From an uncultured Barnesiella sp. (lineage in GTDB: Bacteria > Bacteroidota > Bacteroidia > Bacteroidales > Barnesiellaceae): a stretch of 64,000 bases of DNA. The translations under genes and the position numbers were made by a program. The stretch covers positions 1 to 64,000 of the forward strand of contig CALUJQ010000013.1 of assembly GCA_944320995.1 (NCBI GenBank), given 5' to 3'. Shown one piece after another: positions 42,000 to 51,718 of this stretch. The notes below the pieces were generated by a model. It searched no databases and was not told where the DNA came from. It saw nothing but the letters and a program-made list of their open reading frames with translations. Positions within the stretch are counted from its first letter, which is position 1; the number at the start of each line of letters is the position of its first letter.

Positions 42000-44900
42000 A
42001 TGAGTAACTACGAAACATCGGCCTCCATTACCTTGGAGGTGAACGGGAAGAACGCCGAGAATCGGTTGAAAGCCCTCCGGCAGCGGGCCGAGGACCTCGA
42101 AAACGCTTTGGCCCGGGCTCGGAATACCGGCGACAAAATCGAGATGAATAAACTCCAAAAAGAACTGAGGAAGATTAATAAGGAGATCAGGGAGATGTCG
42201 TCGTCGACCCAGCAGGCCGAGAGTGTCATGCGGCGTCTCGACAGAGCCACCCCGAAAGAACTTTCCAAAACATTGTCTACTCTTCGCAGGCAGCTCGACA
42301 ACATCGAGCGGGGATCGACGGCATGGAATGCCCAAATAGAGAAAATCAAAGCCGTGAAGAGAGAATTGAACTCCGTAAAGGCTTCGATGAAAGAGCATGA
42401 GTCGTTGTGGTCCCGGTTCGCCCGGAAAATGTACAGTTGGGGAAACGCCCTTACCATGTCTATGGCCTCGGTATCCGGATTAATGGCTCTCGGCAAGAGG
42501 TCGGTACAGGATTATGCCGATATGGAGGGTGAAATGGCGAATGTGCGTAAATTCACCGGTATGGCCATGGAAGAGGTCGAGCGGCTGAACGACTCGTTCA
42601 AGACGATGGACACCCGTTCTTCCCGGGAACAGCTCAACAAACTCGCCCAAGAGGCCGGGAAACTGGGAATCACCTCGCAGCAGGCGGTGCTCGAATATGT
42701 CGAGGCGGCCGATGTGATCAACGTCGCCCTCGACGATTTGGGAGAGGGGGCGACCCGCGATATCGGTAAGCTTTCGTCGATTTATGGCGACGCCGAAAGA
42801 ATGGGCTTGGGAAAAGCCATGTTGGCTGTGGGCGCCGCCATTAACGAAGTCTCTCAGAACTCCACAGCCTCGGCGGACTATTTGGTCGATTTCGAGAACC
42901 GCATGGCCGGTGTGGGGAAGCAGGCCGATATGACGGTCTCCCAGATCATGGGATACGCATCGGTACTCGATCAGAACGCCCAACAGGTAGAGATGTCGGC
43001 CACCGCGTTGCAGGGTATCATTATGAAAATGTATCAGGATCCGGGGAGACTGGCCCGTATCGCGGGCATCGACATGAAAGAGTTTACCCGGCTGGTGAAG
43101 GAAGATGCGAACGAGGCTTTGCTGCATTTGCTCGACACCCTCGGTAAAGCCGGAGGCATGCAGGCACTGGCTCCGATGTTCGACGAGATGAAACTCGATG
43201 GCTCACGGGCGGCCAGTGTGTTGTCGGTATTGGCCGGGAACATCGAGGCGGTGAAACGGGAACAGCGGTTGGCTCAGGAAGCTTTCGACGAGGGCACCTC
43301 GGCGATTAAAGAGTTCAACGTGCAGAACAATACGGTGCAGGCGCAGCTCGACAAGGCCAAAAAGTCATTCAACGAACTGGCGATAGATCTCGGAGAAAAG
43401 CTCCTTCCTGTCATGCGCTATGCGATTAGCGGAGCGTCGGCTTTCCTCCGGGTTCTTAATGAGTTTGTCTCTTTCCTAAAAGAGTATAGAGCCTTGATCA
43501 TCTCTGTGGTGGCCGCTATTGTCGGATATACGGTAGCCGCGAAAGCGGGATCCGTCGCTCAAAATCTTTGGAATGCGACGCAGAAGGCCGGAAATTCGAT
43601 TGCATTGGCTGGCAAAGGGGCTGTTCAGTTGTTGATGTTTGGATATTTTAGGTTGACCGGGCAAGTCCGCAAAGCCGACGTCGTGATGAAGGCCTTTAAC
43701 CGTACGACTAAGTTGTCGCCCGTCGGTTTGTTGGTGGGAGCCTTGTCGGCCGGGGTGGCGGCGCTCCTTTCGTATCGGGAGAAAATGAAATCGGCCCGGG
43801 AGGCAGCAGCCGAAGCCGCCAAGGCGGAGCGGGAGTTCGAACGCAGTATCACCGATGTGTCGGAGGCGGCCGCTGCGTCGTCGAAGGCGGAGTTGGCCCA
43901 GCTGAAAGCGCTCTACCAAGCCGCCGTCGACGAGACCCGGTCGAAGGAAGAGCGTATCGAGGCCGCCCGCCGGTTGCAATCGCTCTATCCCGATTATTTC
44001 TCCAAAATGACGACCGAACAAATCATGCTGGGAGCTTCCAAAAAGAAATACGATGAGTTGACCGACTCGATTTTGAAAACTGCGAAAGCGTCGGCTGCGG
44101 CCGATTTGATAAAGAAGAATGCCGAGCAAATCATCGAGATAGAACAGGCCTTGCCGGAGCTGGAGAAAAATGCCTCCGATACCGAGGCCGCCTATAATCG
44201 GGCGAAATCGGAGAGGCAATCGTATATCGAAAGATATCGCCAGACGGGAACGCTGGTAGAAGGAGCCTCACCGGAGATGCCCGTGTCGTTCGCCAATTGG
44301 CAAATCTCAAGATCGGCTCCGAAGACAGACAAGGAAAAACGGGCCGCCGAAGAAGCGCAGAAGGCATACACCGAGGCGAATGAAAGGCTGACCAAACTCC
44401 GGGAGGCCAATAAGAAGCTGGCCGATGAGTACGGGCTGGCTTCTACCGATGTTTTTACCGGGGAGAGTGTCGGTATCTCACCCGGCTCGTCCAATAAGCC
44501 TTCCGGCGGAACCGGTGGAGACGGGAAGAACAAATTTCAAGCCGAGGACGATTGGTTGGAACTCGAGCGCTCGAAGGCTCTCGCAGCTTATGCCTCCGGT
44601 TTGACCGATTACAAGGAATATACCGATAAGAAAGCAGAGCTTGACAAAGAATATCTGTACAAGAAATTACAGAACGCCGAGGCTACGGAACAGGACATAG
44701 CCGATATCACTGCGGAATTGAATCAAATTACCGAAAAGGAAATCTCCCGAAGGAATGAGGATAGTCTCGAGGCGACGAAAGAGTCTATCGAGAACGAACG
44801 CCGGGAACGGGACGCATCCATTACGGATAGCTATATGCGGGGTATGATCTCGGAGAAGACCTACCAGCAAATGAAATTCGAGTCGGAGATAGCATATCTC

Positions 44901-46136
44901 AACCGACTCAAAGAATTGTATGCCGAGGGAAGCAAGGAGCGTGCCGAGATTGAAAGACAGATTACCGATAAGTTACAGGACGACAAGCTGTCGAAATTCA
45001 AAGAAACACAGAACCGGCAAAAGGCGCTTTATGAAGAGTTTTTCAAAGGTATAAACCTCATGTCGACCGAGGATCGGGAACAGGAGTATCGATTACAGAC
45101 CGATTCCTTGAAAACCCTCACGCAGCTGATGCTCGATACGGTCGGCGACGACGAGAGCAAGAAGCAAAAAATCATAGAAACATCGGCACGGGCCGAAAAG
45201 GCATTGAGGAAGCGCTATCTCGAAGAGACGACGGAAGAGAGCCTCAATGCCATGGAGAAGGCCAATGCGGAGTTGGCTGGGTGGCTACAAAGCGAAGGCG
45301 GGAAGGCCGTTACCGGTTCGTTCGAGGTAATCATGTCGGGAATGTCGGCGATTTTCTCGCAAGTGTCGTCGATCGTACAGTCCAATCTGGAGATGGAGAC
45401 AGCCGCTATCGAAGCCCGCTACGACAAAGAGATTTCGATGGCCGAGGGCAACACCTATAAAGTGAAGAAACTCGAACAGGACAAGGAGAATGAAATCGCC
45501 AAGGTAAAGAACGAAGCAAACCGCAAGATGTTTACCATGCAGGTGATACAGGCTATCGCACAAACCGCCCAAAACGCATTAGCCGCCTATGGTTCGGCGG
45601 CGGCGATACCTATTGTCGGGTATATTATGGCTCCTATTGCGGCCGCCATGGCCGTCGCTGCCGGTGCCGTGCAGATTGCGGCCATAAAAAAGCAGCAGCA
45701 AGCCTCCGAGGCTCAGGGCTATGCTGTCGGCGGATTTACCCGTCCCGGTCCGGTAGACGAGCCGGCCGGCATCGTCCATGCCGGCGAGTGGGTCGCCAGC
45801 CAGAAGCTGGTATCGTCGCCGGTGACACGCCCGATAATCGATGCCCTCGAGTATGCGCAGCGCACCAATACAATCGGCTCGATCCGTCGGGTGAACACCG
45901 TGACTTCCGTCCCTACTGGCTCCTTATCACTAGTTTCGCCAGCAGGAGGACAGGACTCCCCGAATATCAATTCTCCTATTTCTACTTATTTTGCGATACT
46001 CCAAAAATTGAGCGAGCGTCTCGACGAGCCCTTCGTCACGGTGAACACTGTCACCGGCGACTGGGGCATAAAAAAGGCTCAGGACGAATACGACCGTTTG
46101 ATTAGAAATAAAACCCCTAAATCCCGTCGGAAATGA
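42000..46136 (+). CDS. tail tape measure protein
   Basis: 1378 residues, the longest gene of the prophage. An N-terminal coiled coil ('NRLKALRQRAEDLENALARA') is followed by the TP901-type region with 'YADMEGEMANVRKFTGMAME' and 'SADYLVDFENRMAGVGKQAD', a central hydrophobic segment ('LIISVVAAIVGYTVAAKAGS'), long coiled coils, and a second hydrophobic segment ('AIPIVGYIMAPIAAAMAVAA'). The protein sets tail length and may be injected. At the usual 1.5 Angstrom per residue the tail would be near 200 nm (inference), so a long-tailed phage. Confidence 0.93.
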   Translation: MSNYETSASITLEVNGKNAENRLKALRQRAEDLENALARARNTGDKIEMNKLQKELRKINKEIREMSSSTQQAESVMRRLDRATPKELSKTLSTLRRQLDNIERGSTAWNAQIEKIKAVKRELNSVKASMKEHESLWSRFARKMYSWGNALTMSMASVSGLMALGKRSVQDYADMEGEMANVRKFTGMAMEEVERLNDSFKTMDTRSSREQLNKLAQEAGKLGITSQQAVLEYVEAADVINVALDDLGEGATRDIGKLSSIYGDAERMGLGKAMLAVGAAINEVSQNSTASADYLVDFENRMAGVGKQADMTVSQIMGYASVLDQNAQQVEMSATALQGIIMKMYQDPGRLARIAGIDMKEFTRLVKEDANEALLHLLDTLGKAGGMQALAPMFDEMKLDGSRAASVLSVLAGNIEAVKREQRLAQEAFDEGTSAIKEFNVQNNTVQAQLDKAKKSFNELAIDLGEKLLPVMRYAISGASAFLRVLNEFVSFLKEYRALIISVVAAIVGYTVAAKAGSVAQNLWNATQKAGNSIALAGKGAVQLLMFGYFRLTGQVRKADVVMKAFNRTTKLSPVGLLVGALSAGVAALLSYREKMKSAREAAAEAAKAEREFERSITDVSEAAAASSKAELAQLKALYQAAVDETRSKEERIEAARRLQSLYPDYFSKMTTEQIMLGASKKKYDELTDSILKTAKASAAADLIKKNAEQIIEIEQALPELEKNASDTEAAYNRAKSERQSYIERYRQTGTLVEGASPEMPVSFANWQISRSAPKTDKEKRAAEEAQKAYTEANERLTKLREANKKLADEYGLASTDVFTGESVGISPGSSNKPSGGTGGDGKNKFQAEDDWLELERSKALAAYASGLTDYKEYTDKKAELDKEYLYKKLQNAEATEQDIADITAELNQITEKEISRRNEDSLEATKESIENERRERDASITDSYMRGMISEKTYQQMKFESEIAYLNRLKELYAEGSKERAEIERQITDKLQDDKLSKFKETQNRQKALYEEFFKGINLMSTEDREQEYRLQTDSLKTLTQLMLDTVGDDESKKQKIIETSARAEKALRKRYLEETTEESLNAMEKANAELAGWLQSEGGKAVTGSFEVIMSGMSAIFSQVSSIVQSNLEMETAAIEARYDKEISMAEGNTYKVKKLEQDKENEIAKVKNEANRKMFTMQVIQAIAQTAQNALAAYGSAAAIPIVGYIMAPIAAAMAVAAGAVQIAAIKKQQQASEAQGYAVGGFTRPGPVDEPAGIVHAGEWVASQKLVSSPVTRPIIDALEYAQRTNTIGSIRRVNTVTSVPTGSLSLVSPAGGQDSPNINSPISTYFAILQKLSERLDEPFVTVNTVTGDWGIKKAQDEYDRLIRNKTPKSRRK

Positions 46137-47905
46137 AAATCATTATAAATGGAAAAGAAGCTGTCTTGAAAAAAGGCTCCTCGTTTGAATTTGTCGCCGA
46201 GAACCGGATATTCTCAGGCTCCGATGAGTACACTCTTTCCATATCGTTCCCGTTGATCGATTGTCCTGTGAATAAAGAAATCTTCGGGCATTTGTATCGG
46301 AAGGATATCGATTTGGAGACTGTGATGTTCGAGTGCGAATTGCGAGACATCGGTTTTTACAAGGTAGGAGCATTGGCTATCGTCGAAGTTTCGCAAGCGG
46401 AGATTAAAGGGCAGTTCCTCGAAGGACGAAGTGTACAGAATTTTGTCAACGATTTTGATGAAATCTATATCAACGAGCTCGATTTAGGCGGTCCGGAGGA
46501 GTCCGGCTCGTTGAAAGATATCTCGCCGGAGTGGATGTGGCGGAGCATCGACCGTTTGCAAGATTATGTCGCTTTGCCGTGGGTAAATAACTATTCGGGA
46601 AATATGCAAAATGGAGTCGTGTATGATTCGGAGAACGATACCTATAAATGGCACCAAGACACGGAAGGTATGTCTTGCCAGCCATATCTGTTGGTCATCG
46701 CGGAGCGAATTTGTGAGGAGATAGGGTATAGTTATGATTTTGAAGAATGGAGGTGGTCGAAGTATCGTCATCTCGTCGTTTGCAACACTTTACCATTTGC
46801 GTGGGGGATGCCTTTTTTCGCCAAAGCGTTGCCCCATTGGACGGTAACGGAATTCTTCGAGCAGTTGGAGGCGTTTTTATCGGCCGACATCGACATTGAC
46901 CATAAACGACGTACGATCAAGTTCTCCTTTTCGAAACAGTATCTTAGAGTTGAGAATCAGTATAAGATTGAAAAATTAATTGATAATTTTTCGGCCGAAA
47001 TATCCACCGATGAAGATCCCGGGTATAAAGGCTCTACCAATGTCGCGTATGCCGAGTGTGACCATGAAATGTGGAAATTCTATTCTTGCGATTGGTTTTT
47101 AAGAAATAATGAGGAAATGATTGTCCGGTATCAGACTCTTGAAATGTTGATTTCAATGAACGCCGGCCTTAAACAGACCATTGTAGGAGTTCGTTACAGT
47201 GATGGAACGAATTTGAATAAAGTCTTATACGCCGAGGATGTCGATACCTATTTCATTCTTCGATCGGTCAGAACGATTCATGAAGGCTGGCATGACCCCG
47301 TATCAGGAATGTATCGGGATCTTTCGATAAATATATTGCAACCGATCAACCAATTCGGAGAACGCATAGTCTCGGAGGATAACGAAAATAGGGAAGAGAT
47401 AGGCATAGTCCCGGCATGGATCGATGACACTGATGCCAGCAATGGTCCATGTCTATTCTTGGATTTGACTTTCGGAGAAGATGAAACGGGAGAGAATTCC
47501 ATTTATTTTAGGCCGGCGAGTATGATAGCGTCGGGCGAAAAAGAGGAAAAGAGCGAATACTTTTCCCATCTGTATGTGGGCTTTTGGGACGGGACGAGTT
47601 ATTCGAAGGGGTATCTTCCGCACCCGATTATAGACAAGGTTACGGTTAAAGAGGATTGGACGTTCGTTCAAACCGACTACGATATGCGATTGAACAGGCC
47701 GGCTCCCGATAATTTTAGGTCTTACCTGTGTGATATTGATCCTCGGAAGAAATACAATTTTCAGTTTTTGTCGAATGAGATACCGAATCCCCAAAGCCTT
47801 TTCTATATTCAAGGGAAACGATATGTATGTGAAAAAATAACTGCGACCTTCTCGGAAAATGGAATGTCGCAGTTATTGAAAGGCACGTTTTACAGAGTTC
47901 TTTAA
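46133..47905 (+). CDS. phage tail or baseplate protein
   Basis: 590 residues, overlapping the tape measure stop by 4 nt (ATGA). Beta-rich throughout, beginning 'KIIINGKEAVLKKGSSFEFVAEN' and ending in the 'ITATFSENGMSQLLKGTFYRVL' pattern seen in tail proteins that follow tape measures in Bacteroidetes phages. Probably a distal-tail or baseplate hub protein. Last late gene; its stop overlaps the stop of the integrase gene on the other strand by 4 nt. Confidence 0.68.
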   Translation: MKIIINGKEAVLKKGSSFEFVAENRIFSGSDEYTLSISFPLIDCPVNKEIFGHLYRKDIDLETVMFECELRDIGFYKVGALAIVEVSQAEIKGQFLEGRSVQNFVNDFDEIYINELDLGGPEESGSLKDISPEWMWRSIDRLQDYVALPWVNNYSGNMQNGVVYDSENDTYKWHQDTEGMSCQPYLLVIAERICEEIGYSYDFEEWRWSKYRHLVVCNTLPFAWGMPFFAKALPHWTVTEFFEQLEAFLSADIDIDHKRRTIKFSFSKQYLRVENQYKIEKLIDNFSAEISTDEDPGYKGSTNVAYAECDHEMWKFYSCDWFLRNNEEMIVRYQTLEMLISMNAGLKQTIVGVRYSDGTNLNKVLYAEDVDTYFILRSVRTIHEGWHDPVSGMYRDLSINILQPINQFGERIVSEDNENREEIGIVPAWIDDTDASNGPCLFLDLTFGEDETGENSIYFRPASMIASGEKEEKSEYFSHLYVGFWDGTSYSKGYLPHPIIDKVTVKEDWTFVQTDYDMRLNRPAPDNFRSYLCDIDPRKKYNFQFLSNEIPNPQSLFYIQGKRYVCEKITATFSENGMSQLLKGTFYRVL

Positions 47906-49131
47906 AGGTCTCCGTCGATGTCGAGAATATTTCTGTCAGCCTCCTTCCGATGCCGGGTATAGATGTCGGTAATCGCCAGCGAGCTGTGTCGGGCTTGATC
48001 CCTCACCGAGATGCTGCTCAATTTTTTGTCCAGCATCTCGGTGATGCCCGTGTCTTTCAAGGAATAGAATGTGTAATCGTTGTCGAGGTCCAGAGTCTTT
48101 TTCAGTCGAGTCCAGCGAATGGTTATAAGCCTCCGGTCTATCTGGACGCTTCCGGGCATGATATTGTTCGAGAATAGGTAGTATTGAGGCGGATTGTTGA
48201 ATACGCCCAAATCGAGCATGAGCATCATCACTTTCTTGGGAACAGTGATCGTTTGCGTTGTCCGGTTTTTGCTGTCCTGTGCCGGAATCGTCAAGGTACA
48301 ATTCTTCACGTTGAAGTATTGAAGCCTCAGTCGGGTCTGCTCGATAGGACGAATGCAACAGTAATAAAGAAGATAACACGATAAAAGGAAATGTTTGTCG
48401 TGCTCCATTAAATATTCGCCGATTTGTTTGACTACCCCCGGCGGAATAATTTTTCTCCTCTTTTGGAATAATTTCCGGCTGAACGGTTTTATTCCACCGG
48501 CCGGGTTTTCGTCCATAAGTCCCTTTTCGACGCAAAAGGAGCAAAAAGCTTTGAGAAAGGTGAGGCAGTTGTTCCGATATTGTGGAGAGTGATCGAGCTC
48601 TAAGTGCATGTAATCGAGGAAGTCGTTGCAAAATCGTTTGTCCAATTGGGCGAGGTAGACGATGGGCGACTCCCTCTTTCGGTTGTATGTCGCTAATTTT
48701 CGTATCATGGACTCATGGCTGATATAGGTCTCTTTTCGAAAAATTCCGTCGTTGTACATTTTCTCGTTGTTCTCCACATATCGTTTGATTGCATCGTCGA
48801 ACAAAATGGGGCCTTCGGAATCGTTTTCTATCCAAGGATTCCAGCCGCAGATGAGTTGTTGGTAAAGCCGGACGATCAGTCCGGCCGCATATTCTCTTCG
48901 TCGCTTTTTCGGGGCGAGGCGGTTGATTTTGATTCTCTTTCTACGCATCTTTTTTCGTATCGGGTCGAATGCGTAGAACTCGATGTACCACGCCGCTTTG
49001 TTCTCTCGGAGTATGGGGAAAGTGAATCGAATGATTTCGTCGACATTCTCTTTTTGAGGGGAGGCGCTATTGTTAAAAACAATCCGCGCGGGAGGTGAAT
49101 TTTTAAGCATTTTTTTATTTAGCAAATCCAT
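47902..49131 (-). CDS. int: tyrosine recombinase (prophage integrase)
   Basis: 409 residues from ATG 49131; an upstream in-frame ATG (49200) would lie inside the tRNA terminator hairpin and is unlikely. An Arm-type N-terminal domain ('AAWYIEFYAFDPIRKKM') and a SAM-like core-binding domain (about 120-220) precede the catalytic domain: first Arg in 'CCIRPIEQTRLRL', 'YSLKDTGITEML' at the usual HxxR box, 'ARHSSLAITDIYTRH' with the nucleophile Tyr. The HxxR box is unusual (SLKD), as in several Bacteroidetes phage integrases. Next to tRNA-Glu and attR. It mediates integration and, with a partner, excision. Confidence 0.9.
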   Translation of the reverse strand: MDLLNKKMLKNSPPARIVFNNSASPQKENVDEIIRFTFPILRENKAAWYIEFYAFDPIRKKMRRKRIKINRLAPKKRRREYAAGLIVRLYQQLICGWNPWIENDSEGPILFDDAIKRYVENNEKMYNDGIFRKETYISHESMIRKLATYNRKRESPIVYLAQLDKRFCNDFLDYMHLELDHSPQYRNNCLTFLKAFCSFCVEKGLMDENPAGGIKPFSRKLFQKRRKIIPPGVVKQIGEYLMEHDKHFLLSCYLLYYCCIRPIEQTRLRLQYFNVKNCTLTIPAQDSKNRTTQTITVPKKVMMLMLDLGVFNNPPQYYLFSNNIMPGSVQIDRRLITIRWTRLKKTLDLDNDYTFYSLKDTGITEMLDKKLSSISVRDQARHSSLAITDIYTRHRKEADRNILDIDGDL

Positions 49132-49187
49132 GAGAATTCGCCAAACAAGGGCGGGATTTTGTCCCGAGACTGTCCCGTTTTGTCGTA

Positions 49188-49226
49188 ATAAAAAACTCAA
49201 AAACCTAATGGATAGGCTTTTGAGTC
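49188..49226 (-). terminator. prophage-borne terminator for the tRNA-Glu gene
   Basis: GACTCAAAAGCCTA-TCCAT-TAGGTTTTTGAGTTTTTT on the minus strand, a near copy of the hairpin at 11935-11972. The element probably supplies a new terminator to the tRNA gene it entered. Confidence 0.75.
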
Positions 49227-49231
49227 TTACG

Positions 49232-49247
49232 TTCCCTGTTGTAGCGA
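49232..49247. repeat. attR of the prophage
   Basis: TTCCCTGTTGTAGCGA, 15 of 16 bases identical to attL at 11974-11989. It overlaps the last six bases of the tRNA acceptor stem, which remains intact. Confidence 0.8.
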
Positions 49248-49314
49248 TTCCGGGAATCGAACCCGAGTCTCAACCGTGAGAGGGTTGCGTGCTAGGCCAC
49301 TACACTAAACCGCC
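49242..49314 (-). tRNA. tRNA-Glu (anticodon CTC)
   Basis: Read on the minus strand. The acceptor stem pairs GGCGGTT with AATCGCT (two G-T pairs), the discriminator is A. The anticodon stem CAACC/GGTTG carries the loop CTCTCAC, giving anticodon CTC. The T arm is CGGGTTCGATTCCCG. CCA is not encoded. It is the integration target of the prophage. Confidence 0.9.
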
Positions 49315-49430
49315 ATCTCGCTTTCGGAAAAGCGATGCAAATATAACCGATTTATTTGTATTGCGCAAACTTTCTGGGAAGAAATTTTCAATATTTCAAC
49401 CTGCCGGTTATTTTGCCGATTACAGATTCA

Positions 49431-50792
49431 TTAGATAATTTTCTCTAATTGATTGATGTTCTTTGCAATTTCTTCTTCGGGGAGACTATAATTCAATAGG
49501 TCTCCTGCCAAGTATTGGTCGTAAGCTGCCATGTCGATGAGCCCGTGTCCCGAAAGGTTGAAGAGGATACATTTTTTTCTCCCTTCTTCTTTGGCTTTTA
49601 AGGCTTCCTTTATGGTAGCCGCAATGGCGTGGGAGGATTCCGGGGCCGGAATGATTCCTTCGCATTGGGCGAATAGGGTGGCTGCCTTGAAGGTGTCGAG
49701 TTGTTCTATATCGACGGCCTCCATGAGTCCGTCTTTTTTCAATTGGCTGACGATTGTACCGGCTCCGTGATACCGTAATCCGCCGGCATGGATGTTGGCG
49801 GGGGAGAAGTTATGTCCCAAGGTGTACATGGGGAGCAGGGGGGTGTATCCGGCTTCGTCGCCGAAGTCGTATTGGAAAACGCCTTTGGTGAGTTTCGGAC
49901 AGGAGGCCGGTTCGGCGGCTACCAGTCTTATCTCTTTTCCTTCGCGCAGTTTGTGGCGGAGGAATGGGAATGTAATGCCCGAGAAGTTGGAGCCTCCGCC
50001 GAAGCAGGCGATTACGACGTCGGGGTATTCGCCGGCCATTTCCATCTGTTTCTCGGCTTCGAGACCGATAATGGTTTGGTGCAGTGAGACGTGGTTGAGG
50101 ACACTGCCCAGCGTGTATTTGCAGTTGGGGGTACTCATGGCCAACTCGATGGCTTCGGAGATTGCCGTACCTAAACTGCCTTGATAGTTGGGGTGGTCGG
50201 TGAGTATTTTACGCCCTGCCTTGGTCGACATGCTGGGCGATGCGATCACTTGCGCTCCGAAGGTTTGCATGATAGAACGGCGGTAGGGCTTTTGGTGATA
50301 GCTTACTTTGACCATGTAAACGGCGAGTTCCAGCCCGAATGCTTTTGCGGCAAGGGAGAGGGCTGCGCCCCATTGCCCGGCTCCGGTTTCGGTGGTGATA
50401 TTGGTTACTCCTTGTTTTTTGCAGTAATAGGCTTGGGGTATGGCCGAGTTCAACTTGTGTGAGCCTACGGGGCTTACACTTTCGTTTTTGAAATAGATGT
50501 GTGCGGGCGTATCCAATGCTTTTTCGAGGCCTAATGCTCTGACCAAGGGTGTGGGGCGCCATATTTTGTACATGTCACGCACCTCTTCGGGGATTTCTAT
50601 CCAAGCGTCGGTTGCATTTAATTCCTGTTTGCAGAGCTCTTCTGCAAAAATCGGATATAAGTCTTCTACGGCGAGCGGCTTTTTTGTCGCCGGGTTTAGC
50701 GGGGTCATCGGCTTGTTGGGCATATCGGCGACGATATTGTACCAAGCTTGTGGAATGTCTTTTTCCGAGAGGATAAATTTTTTCGTTGACAT
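49431..50792 (-). CDS. trpB: tryptophan synthase beta chain-like (TrpB2)
   Basis: 453 residues, PLP enzyme that makes tryptophan from indole and serine. The Schiff-base Lys lies in 'VGSHKLNSA' near residue 112, the phosphate loop in 'CFGGGSNFSG', and 'TETGAGQWGAA' forms the substrate site. The long N-terminus ('AWYNIVADMPNKPM...') and the 'LNPATKKPL' stretch identify the TrpB2 branch, which usually stands alone without TrpA, as here. Known TrpB2 proteins may salvage indole or act on other substrates. Confidence 0.92.
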   Translation of the reverse strand: MSTKKFILSEKDIPQAWYNIVADMPNKPMTPLNPATKKPLAVEDLYPIFAEELCKQELNATDAWIEIPEEVRDMYKIWRPTPLVRALGLEKALDTPAHIYFKNESVSPVGSHKLNSAIPQAYYCKKQGVTNITTETGAGQWGAALSLAAKAFGLELAVYMVKVSYHQKPYRRSIMQTFGAQVIASPSMSTKAGRKILTDHPNYQGSLGTAISEAIELAMSTPNCKYTLGSVLNHVSLHQTIIGLEAEKQMEMAGEYPDVVIACFGGGSNFSGITFPFLRHKLREGKEIRLVAAEPASCPKLTKGVFQYDFGDEAGYTPLLPMYTLGHNFSPANIHAGGLRYHGAGTIVSQLKKDGLMEAVDIEQLDTFKAATLFAQCEGIIPAPESSHAIAATIKEALKAKEEGRKKCILFNLSGHGLIDMAAYDQYLAGDLLNYSLPEEEIAKNINQLEKII

Positions 50793-50937
50793 GATCCTTC
50801 TTGTTATTGAATTTTATAAGAAAAAATGTATATGCTAATATCTAATTGCAAGGCAAATATATAAAAAAAATATTATATGCTACATTATGGCGCGAAAAAA
50901 TGTCTATTTGAATGTATATTGGGCGGTTCTTAATGCA

Positions 50938-50971
50938 AAAAGAGACGCTGCTCACGCAGCATCTCTTTTTT
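50938..50971. terminator. terminator downstream of sodB
   Basis: AAAAGAGAcGCTGC pairs with GCAGCaTCTCTTTT around TCAC, a strong symmetrical hairpin with A and T runs on both sides. Confidence 0.85.
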
Positions 50972-51037
50972 AGAATTCATCACATTATGCTTATTTTAAA
51001 GTGCTAGATAGAGTTACGCTCACGCGCGACTATGCGT

Positions 51038-51616
51038 TTATAAATATCGTGCTTCGACAACCGACCAATCGACAATTTTCCAAAGGTTGTGCAGATGTTC
51101 GGCGCGTCTGTTGCGATAATCGATGTAATAGGCATGTTCCCATACGTCGAATGTCAATAGTGGAGTGTGTCCTTTGGTCAAAGGCGACCCGGCGTTACTC
51201 TCTTTACTGATTGTCAAATTCCCTTCTTTGTCTTTGGAGAGCCACACCCAACCCGATCCGAAGAGGGTGATGCCGGCTTGTTCAAATTCTTTCTGGAAAT
51301 TTTCAAAACTTCCCCACTTCTTGTCGATGGCTTCGGCCAGTCGTCCCTGTGGTACTCTTTTACCATTCGGGGAGAATGTGAAGAAGTAAAATATATGGTT
51401 CCATGCTTGTGAGGCGTTGTTGAACAATGCTCCGTCGGCTTCTTGGATAATCTCTTCGAGAGGTTTGTCGGCAAACGGAGTCCCTTCGATAAGTTTGTTC
51501 AGGTTATCGATATAGGTTTGTTCGTGTTTACCATAATGGTATTCGATGGTTTCCTTGCTGATTACAGGGGCCAAATCGTTTGTACCATAAGGTAATGAAG
51601 GCAATTCGTAAATCAT
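51038..51616 (-). CDS. sodB: iron/manganese superoxide dismutase
   Basis: 192 residues. Converts superoxide to oxygen and peroxide in the cytoplasm. The metal ligands are H27 ('IEYHYGKHEQTY'), H74 ('QAWNHIFYF'), and D157 and H161 in 'FDVWEHAYYIDY'. 'GSGWVWL' is the usual strand after the second helix. Bacteroidales enzymes of this type can use either iron or manganese. Own terminator and spacing suggest a monocistronic gene. Confidence 0.96.
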   Translation of the reverse strand: MIYELPSLPYGTNDLAPVISKETIEYHYGKHEQTYIDNLNKLIEGTPFADKPLEEIIQEADGALFNNASQAWNHIFYFFTFSPNGKRVPQGRLAEAIDKKWGSFENFQKEFEQAGITLFGSGWVWLSKDKEGNLTISKESNAGSPLTKGHTPLLTFDVWEHAYYIDYRNRRAEHLHNLWKIVDWSVVEARYL

Positions 51617-51718
51617 AAATTTTGTCTTATTGTTTCCTATATAACAACTGTCGAATCGAAAAGTTCAATGAGTCGCCGTTTTTGGGGTTATTTTGATTGT
51701 TTTTTGTTGATGGGCTTC

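Noticed and set aside
13344..47905. Mu-like transposable phage or diversity-generating retroelement
   Set aside because: There is no MuA/MuB transposase pair and no reverse transcriptase or template repeat; a tyrosine recombinase and att sites explain the integration.
49132..49200. Extended integrase start at 49200
   Set aside because: It would lie within the tRNA terminator hairpin and adds residues without family similarity.
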